NCBI GenBank assembly: GCA_905221605.1
Contig: CAJNDS010000867.1
Span: 1 to 40,000, forward strand
DNA: 40,000 nt
Reading direction: 5' to 3'
Source: Symbiodinium natans
Taxonomy: Eukaryota; Sar; Dinophyceae; Suessiales; Symbiodiniaceae
Below, one piece after another: positions 38,831 to 40,000 of the stretch. The notes under the pieces were generated by a model. The model was given only the letters and a program-made list of their open reading frames with translations. It had not been told where the DNA came from and made no database searches. Positions within the stretch are counted from its first letter, which is position 1, and each line of letters begins with the position of its first letter. The translations under genes and the position numbers were made by a program.

Positions 38831-39610
38831 AAAAGCTTCAAAAGGCCCACTAAAGGAAGGGGGACCACAAGATTTGTCCGTGCCCACAATGAAAAATGCG
38901 ATTTTTTAATATTGAAAACGATGGTTTTAGGCACCCCTGCCCGCAATGAAAAATATTCTTTGCTCCCCCCAAATCAGCAAGGACCTCTACGGGCCCCCAA
39001 CCTAAATTCTGACACCGCAAAACCCTACGACAACCTTCAAGTAAATAAGGGCCTTTACGGGCCCTAACGTGCCGAAGGCCCGAAAAGGGCCGAGGCTACC
39101 CCGAACCCTAGCTTAAACCCTAATACCGCAAAACCCTGCGAAGGCCTTCAAGCAAATAAGGGCCTCTACGGGCCCTAACTTGCCGAAGGCCCGAAAAGGG
39201 CCGAGGCTACCCCGAACCCGAGCTTAAACCCTAGCGATTGAAATACTCATTAGCGAAAAATTCATTAATAGGTTCCCTGACCTTTAAATGAATAAAACCT
39301 CTGACACGCCGAAGGTCCGAACAAGGCCCCGAGAGACCCCAAGAGCCACCAAAATGCTTCAAAAGGCTTCAAAAGGCCCCCTAAAAGAAGGGGGACCCCA
39401 GGATGCCCGTACCCGCAATGAAAAATGCGATTTTTTGGTAGTGAAATCGATGCTAAATTGAGGCCCTTAAAGAAGGGGAATCCAGGAGCAGACACAAAGG
39501 GTTTCCCTGACCTTCAAATAAATAAGGGCCTCTACGGGCCCTGACACGCCGAAGGCCCGAAAAGGGCCGAGGCTACCCCCAACCCTAGCTTAAACCCTAA
39601 CAGCGCAACT
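38820..39610 (+). repeat. Family of 111-bp repeats and a second dispersed unit
   Basis: Copies of AAATAAGGGCCT(T/C)TACGGGCCC followed by GCCGAAGGCCCGAAAAGGGC begin at about 39043, 39154 (111 bp apart) and 39522. Degenerate copies lie near 38975 and 39280. A second unit, CGCAATGAAAAATGCGATTT, occurs at 38885 and 39414 with a partial copy at 38941, each time near AAGGGGGACC. Confidence 0.9.
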
Positions 39611-39822
39611 TTAAAAACATCAAAGCAAGCATCAGAGCACAAGAAAGTAAATTCCATAAACCCTAAACCCTAATAGAGCCCAAACCTTAAACCCTAAACC
39701 CTCAGCCCGAAGGCTTCCTTGGCTTCCGACCCAGGCCATGAAGGCCTTTAGATGCTGCAAACCCCTTTGTCCACAAACTCCAAACAACCCCGAAACCCGA
39801 AACCCGGTAGTCCAGGATACGA

Positions 39823-39918
39823 AAGGGTTTAGGGTTTAGGGTTTAGGGTTTAGGGTTTAGGGTTTAGGGTTTAGGGTTTAGGGTTTAGGGTTTAGGGTTT
39901 AGGGTTTAGGGTTTAGGG
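39823..39918 (+). repeat. G-rich telomere-type array
   Basis: About 13 nearly perfect TTTAGGG units, followed by unique GC-rich DNA to the window end. Confidence 0.97.
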
Positions 39919-40000
39919 GTTGACGCTTTCCTGCCGAGGCTTCCGCCAGGCTGCTGGGTCCTTAGGGAGCTGGCACGAGCCGGGGTCCCAGAATGTTTCA

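Noticed and set aside
38085-39067. 292-codon plus and 222-codon minus frames
   Set aside because: Proline/glycine-rich translations of GGGCCC repeats, open on both strands at once because stop codons are rare in such DNA.
39823-39918. True chromosome end at the right side
   Set aside because: Unique DNA continues after the array to the end of the window, and arrays of both orientations occur throughout.
1-40000. CRISPR array or prokaryotic defence operon
   Set aside because: No regularly spaced repeats with unique spacers and no bacterial gene cluster; all tandem repeats are eukaryotic satellite or telomere types.

Overview
The window looks like nuclear DNA of an alga, most likely a dinoflagellate. 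The reasons are copia-type polyproteins of the kind common in dinoflagellates, very many TTTAGGG/CCCTAAA telomere-type repeats inside the sequence, GC-rich unique DNA, and a 12-base match to the 3' end of the dinoflagellate spliced leader inside an LTR. This is inferred from motifs, not from a database search. No bacterial operon, rRNA, convincing tRNA or CRISPR array was seen.

Region 1 (1-6.6 kb) is non-coding as far as I can see. It holds a short telomere-like array, degenerate duplicated modules (2.35-2.77 and 3.2-3.95 kb) and two CA-rich microsatellite blocks (5.7-6.33 kb). Region 2 (6.6-19.4 kb) is a nested retrotransposon. A nearly complete copia element on the minus strand (6905-16758, LTRs about 97% identical) inserted into an older plus-strand copia element, whose reading frame continues on both sides of the insertion. 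The young element encodes gag, protease, integrase, RT and RNase H, plus a long C-terminal extension with a zinc ribbon and an unrecognised domain. It carries three frame changes and one internal stop. The older element is decayed and has a C-terminal domain that resembles a methyltransferase fold.

Region 3 (19.5-25.5 kb) holds a frameshifted hypothetical gene, two more copia fragments (22.5 and 24.6 kb), and a large foldback element with a partial second copy (24.06-24.37 kb). Region 4 (25.53-26.40 kb) is a sharply AT-rich insert with a broken 3' end of plastid tufA followed by an rpl19-like fragment. That gene order is typical of green plastids, so this is probably a decayed nuclear plastid insert.

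Region 5 (26.4-40 kb) is a mosaic of interstitial telomere-type arrays in alternating orientation. Between a C-rich array on the left and a G-rich array on the right lie short (about 70-120 bp) GC-rich islands. Several are open in frame and bounded by AG and GT/GC, as exons would be. The longer stretches between a G-rich and a C-rich array would be introns with telomere-type inverted ends. The same region has a 21-bp minisatellite, an octamer telomere-variant array, perfect hairpins, a multi-hairpin block ending in a T-run, GGGCCC-rich palindromic DNA and 111-bp repeats. The telomere-bracketed islands and the extra domains of the two copia elements are the strongest candidates for undescribed biology.
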